From Rostratula benghalensis (lineage: Eukaryota > Chordata > Aves > Charadriiformes > Rostratulidae): 64,000 nucleotides of DNA. A program made the position numbers and the translations under genes. Positions 60,435 through 64,000 of the stretch are shown here, one piece after another; the stretch's first letter is position 1; each line of letters starts with the position of its first letter. The notes below the pieces were generated by a model, which searched no databases, was not told where the DNA came from, and was given only the letters and a program-made list of their open reading frames with translations. The stretch covers positions 124,001 to 188,000 of the forward strand of contig VXAI01000341.1 of assembly GCA_013399305.1 (NCBI GenBank). Direction: 5' to 3'.

Positions 60435-62157
60435 ACCATATTCCAAAAAGAGTAGCCTTGCATTCCTGATCAGATCATATCTTTAAAATTATGACCAACT
60501 TCTGGGACTTCCTTCTGTGCTCACCTCCTTCTTATGCAAATATGAACATGGAATGACAACTTTAGCAACTAAAAAAAGTAGACATGAAAATCACTGTCAG
60601 AATAGGACTGGAAAGAGAAACTAAGAACTTATTTATGGCTGCAAAGGATTGGTCTCTTTATATGAGCAGCAATAAAATGAAGATGGAATGAAGTGCAGGG
60701 CATAGAAATTGCAGTCAGGGTGTGGAGACTGTTGCCAGTTCTGTTTATGATCATACCAGTACAGCTAGAGATTTTTAAAAGGTGAAAACTAAAACTCTGC
60801 CAAATTGTGTAGCTTCAATACAATGATATTAATAGGGGATGTGTTACAATCTTAGTCCAAGTGAGAAAAACTAATATAGAAAAATCTCTTTGAGGATATT
60901 TTGTTGCTGTTAATGGCCACTAAGTATGTGGTCACAGATGGTAAGGAAAGAGAGGGTATCATCATTGATCATGAGAATGCCAGACTGAGAATGCAGGAGA
61001 AGACAAACATATAGGATCAGCAATGACACAGAATGTATAATTGCAGTTACTTAAAAGTTACTTGAGAAAACCAATACAATATTGTGTACATTAGAAATAT
61101 AAACCATACGCGTTCCCAAAAACAAGTATAGAATCATGGTAATAGTATTCAGAGCCCATTGATAGCCGGATCTTAACAGGATCCTCTGAAAACTTGGATA
61201 ATGGAGCAGAAACCCAGAAAAAATGGCAGTAAGAGTGCCCTGTCATTATTACTCACACATCCATAGAAATGTATACTCATGTTTGGTGTTTATATACTAT
61301 GGATAAAAACCTGGCTGGTTTTGGTGAACATCAAGATGTAGCTGTCTGCATCAGAAAGAGATCCAACTTGATGCAGCAAGTGGCCTCTCCTTGCCCAACG
61401 TTCTCTGCACAGGAAAGCTATGCATGAAAGGTATCTAAGTACAGGTATGGCATAAGGAGCTGAAATGCGTATTTCGCCTCGCCCTCTCCATTCCCTCCAG
61501 CCTCTGTGTGCAGGGTCAGCTCTGCAGTCAGAGCAGAAAATTCAGCTTCAACATCTGTTTAACCCAGGGGCTGGGATATGCAGGCCCAGTCTGCAAAGAG
61601 GAAAATGAGAGTTGCTACTGGGAGGGTAACTTTTTACTGACCTCCCTGAATTAAACAATAGCTTGCTTGCTTTAGGGAAAACCTTTCCCTTTCAAAAGTA
61701 AACATGCTTTTCATCAAAGGTGTAAATAACACCCAGGGATTTTTAAGACGGGGATGATCAAGGTCAGAAAAGCCCAATAGTCTGCATGTGTTTGGTCACA
61801 GAGCCAACCTAAAACATATCCATGTGTATGTCAGTCCTTGGAAAGACACAAAGCAGTAGGCAACACTAGCGCTTTGAACCCACTGAACTAGATTTCATGA
61901 TTAAAATGGAAAAGCAACACTTGAAACTAGCCCATCAATAAGGACAGCAATCCAGCAAGATTTGTTAGTCAAAGGTCTTCAATGCAGAAAAGCAAGAGCA
62001 GAAGAGCACAGTTGCATTGAGCCAGGTGACAGGCAGTGCTGGCAGCTGCCTGCTCTGAGGCATGTACATGCCTCACTCTTTTTTCTCTTCTTCAGAAGCA
62101 CTGGGTTGCCCTACAGCTGCTTTCTTCAGCAGCCTTTCTGGAATGACTGATGTAGTA
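60435..62157. other. No gene or recognised repeat
   Basis: AT-rich DNA without recognised repeat or coding signal. Confidence 0.45.
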
Positions 62158-62243
62158 GAAGGTGTCCATGCCCGTGGCAGGGGAGTTGGAACTAGATGTT
62201 CTTGAAGGTCCTTTCCAACCCAAACCATTCTATGATTCTATGA
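62158..62243 (+). repeat. CR1 LINE 3' tail
   Basis: The last ~85 bp of a CR1: 'ggtgtccatgcccgtggc', 'gttggaactagatg', 'aaggtcctttccaaccc', 'attctatgattctatgag'. It is the subfamily seen in many bird genomes and different from copies A and B. Confidence 0.9.
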
Positions 62244-64000
62244 GTGTGAACAGTTAGTATTTAACAGAGATACAAGGCAAGCAGTGAAACTAAGTAAAAA
62301 CAGAAAAAAAAAAACCCCAAACAGAACCCAAACAAACCAACCTCCCCAAAACAATTAAAAAACCCTAAACCAAAACAAAAGAAAACTAAAACTATACATC
62401 GCAGTGCAGTCATTGTTTTACTTAGAACAGAGCATTGCAGGTACCAGTGGTGTTACATTGTCCTTAGACTGATCACAAATTTCATCGGTACAAAGAGTTT
62501 TATGGGCTCTATTTGAAATGGTTATTCCATGGCAGAGCTTCAAAAAGCAAAATACAAGCAATTTATAACCTTAATTTAAAGTTATGATGCCCAGGTTTTA
62601 CTTTAAGGACAAAACTGACACCATCTCCAACTCACTTAGAGCTCAGTGGTTGAGTAATGAAACAGGAATTTGCTGCTTCTGTTTGTTCCTCCATCTGAGT
62701 GTCTTCATAAGCAGCAATTCTCCATGATGTGTAGAGCTGAAGAACACAAAAGATGAATGAAAGGCAAAATTCCCATAGCAGTTTCTTTGGAAAATCCAAC
62801 TTAACTTCTGTCATTGTTAATGGTATTTGAGGGTTTGACTGTGACTGATGAAAAAGCCTGGTGATATGTGAGACTTCAATTTTCTAGTCTATTTACAGGG
62901 GCCTGGTATTGGATATAAGTCTCCAAAACATACTGAGCATCATATCTGCAAAAGCTTTTCCAATGCTTGGACCTTATTCTCTACCTAGTGCTCTAAGCAT
63001 CTTTTCAGTATAAAGTTAATCATTTCTCCAAATCACTATGCTACTCTCATCTTTCTTCACCAAGAAGCTATTGTGTACACTAATATGTGTGGTATGTCCT
63101 ATACATTAGGGTGTCGGGCTCAATTTGGAAATCTTAAAATACATACTTGAATTATTGGTTGTATAACTCAGAAAATTAGATGAGATGGGGTGGATTTTAG
63201 ACTTATGAATAATAAACTCCTGCTCAGCCAAAACTACTAAGTGATGAGTTCAAGCTCAAAGAGATGCTACTAGTTCACATTGTGTATGTGTTACTATTAG
63301 GTTACCTATGGTCCTTGCTAGATATATGTTATTTTTCTTAATAGCCATGCAGAAACAGGGATTAGCGTGTAAGGGATTTAGGAGCACAGTTCCCACTGCC
63401 CTGTGGTGAGATTATGCACCTGAAAACCTCTTTTGAAATGTGTTACATATCTTCATGGGAGATTTTGGTTTCTTGTAGTGTGTAAAGGCTTCATGATTGT
63501 GGCTGATAGTCATGCTAAGTTGCAGTATGTAGCATATGGATGGCTTCAAGTGCCCTATAGATTAAGGCAAATACGTTGGTTTCTCAAGGAGCATGGGCAC
63601 CAAGTATCTATGTGGTGTTGTGCTGTGTGTTAATGAACACTTTATTTTCCTGAATGTTATAAGAGTAAATTAACAAGCAGCCCAGAAATTACTGTTGACC
63701 TTTTTGGTGCTAAAAGTCACTCTTCATCAACCCCAGCTATTGCTTTTGCTGTTTATTGGATTTTCCCTGGTTTCTTTGAACTTTTCTGACTTCTGCCAGT
63801 GGCTGCAACCAGTAAACCCCCATGCCTTCAAATGTTCTCCTGGTCCCAGGGAAACCTCTCTGATGGCACAGCTTATCTTGCTCTGCTATTTCTGCTTCCT
63901 GTTGTTTCAGCAATAACTATATGGAAGGGGATTTAATGGCTTTTTCTACTTACCCTGCCTGAAGTGTATTCAGCATGCTCATCTGCTTTAATGTGGCTTC
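62244..64000. other. No gene; A/C-rich low-complexity tract
   Basis: An A/C-rich tract lies at about 62296-62395 (A runs separated by CCCC and AAAC units). The rest to the window end is AT-rich with small featureless ORFs. Confidence 0.45.

Noticed and set aside
1..64000. CRISPR arrays, bacterial operons, ribosome binding sites, phage systems
   Set aside because: The sequence is vertebrate. No spaced direct repeats and no prokaryotic gene organisation were seen.

Overview
The window reads as bird (avian) nuclear DNA with no protein-coding host gene I can support. The diagnosis rests on many chicken-repeat-1 (CR1) LINE fragments on both strands, several with the typical avian 3' end (a 'tggactagatgatc' block followed by degenerate ATTCTATG octamers), and on LTR families I know from bird genomes. 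The rest is AT-rich, unspliced-looking sequence whose ORFs are short, lack family motifs and look like chance. It is best described as intergenic or deep intronic. The species cannot be named; the LTR families suggest a neognath, probably neoavian, bird.

Layout. 0-4 kb: an unrecognised coding-like relic (1-640), a composite repeat made of a non-CR1 segment plus a CR1 3' end (812-1722), and a decayed CR1 (3175-3926) with a second mini-tail. 4-16.5 kb: mostly unique DNA with weak MIR-like pieces, a tRNA-like relic near 6.24 kb and one reverse-strand CR1 (10.54-10.99 kb). 16.56-18.74 kb: a long CR1 ORF2 remnant followed by a second CR1 tail. 18.7-24.9 kb: no recognised element. 24.9-27.3 kb: a solo LTR with target-site duplications, split by a reverse CR1, and next to it a CR1 endonuclease-linker fragment lacking its own 3' end. 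27.4-35.9 kb: no recognised element. 35.9-45.5 kb: a repeat cluster with an LTR-like piece, a complete solo LTR with a GAATA duplication, two reverse CR1s (one is the second copy of the composite repeat), a MIR relic and a second, shortened solo LTR. 48.2-49.7 kb: a CR1 that keeps ORF1 but lacks most of ORF2. 49.7-56.7 kb: no recognised element. 56.7-57.5 kb: two related LTR fragments head to tail. 59-62.3 kb: an ancient CR1-like fragment, an opposed pair of younger CR1s and a CR1 tail.

The most interesting signal is the composite repeat. The same ~358-bp non-CR1 sequence joined to the same 5'-truncated CR1 end occurs at 812-1722 (+) and about 43047-43964 (-). The copies are about 98.5% identical by hand count, and both stop at the CR1 3' terminus with different tails and flanks. 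The simplest reading is that a CR1 tail mobilised upstream sequence (5' transduction), or that this is an undescribed CR1-mobilised composite family. All repeat calls come from reading the sequence and from remembered family consensus; no search was run.
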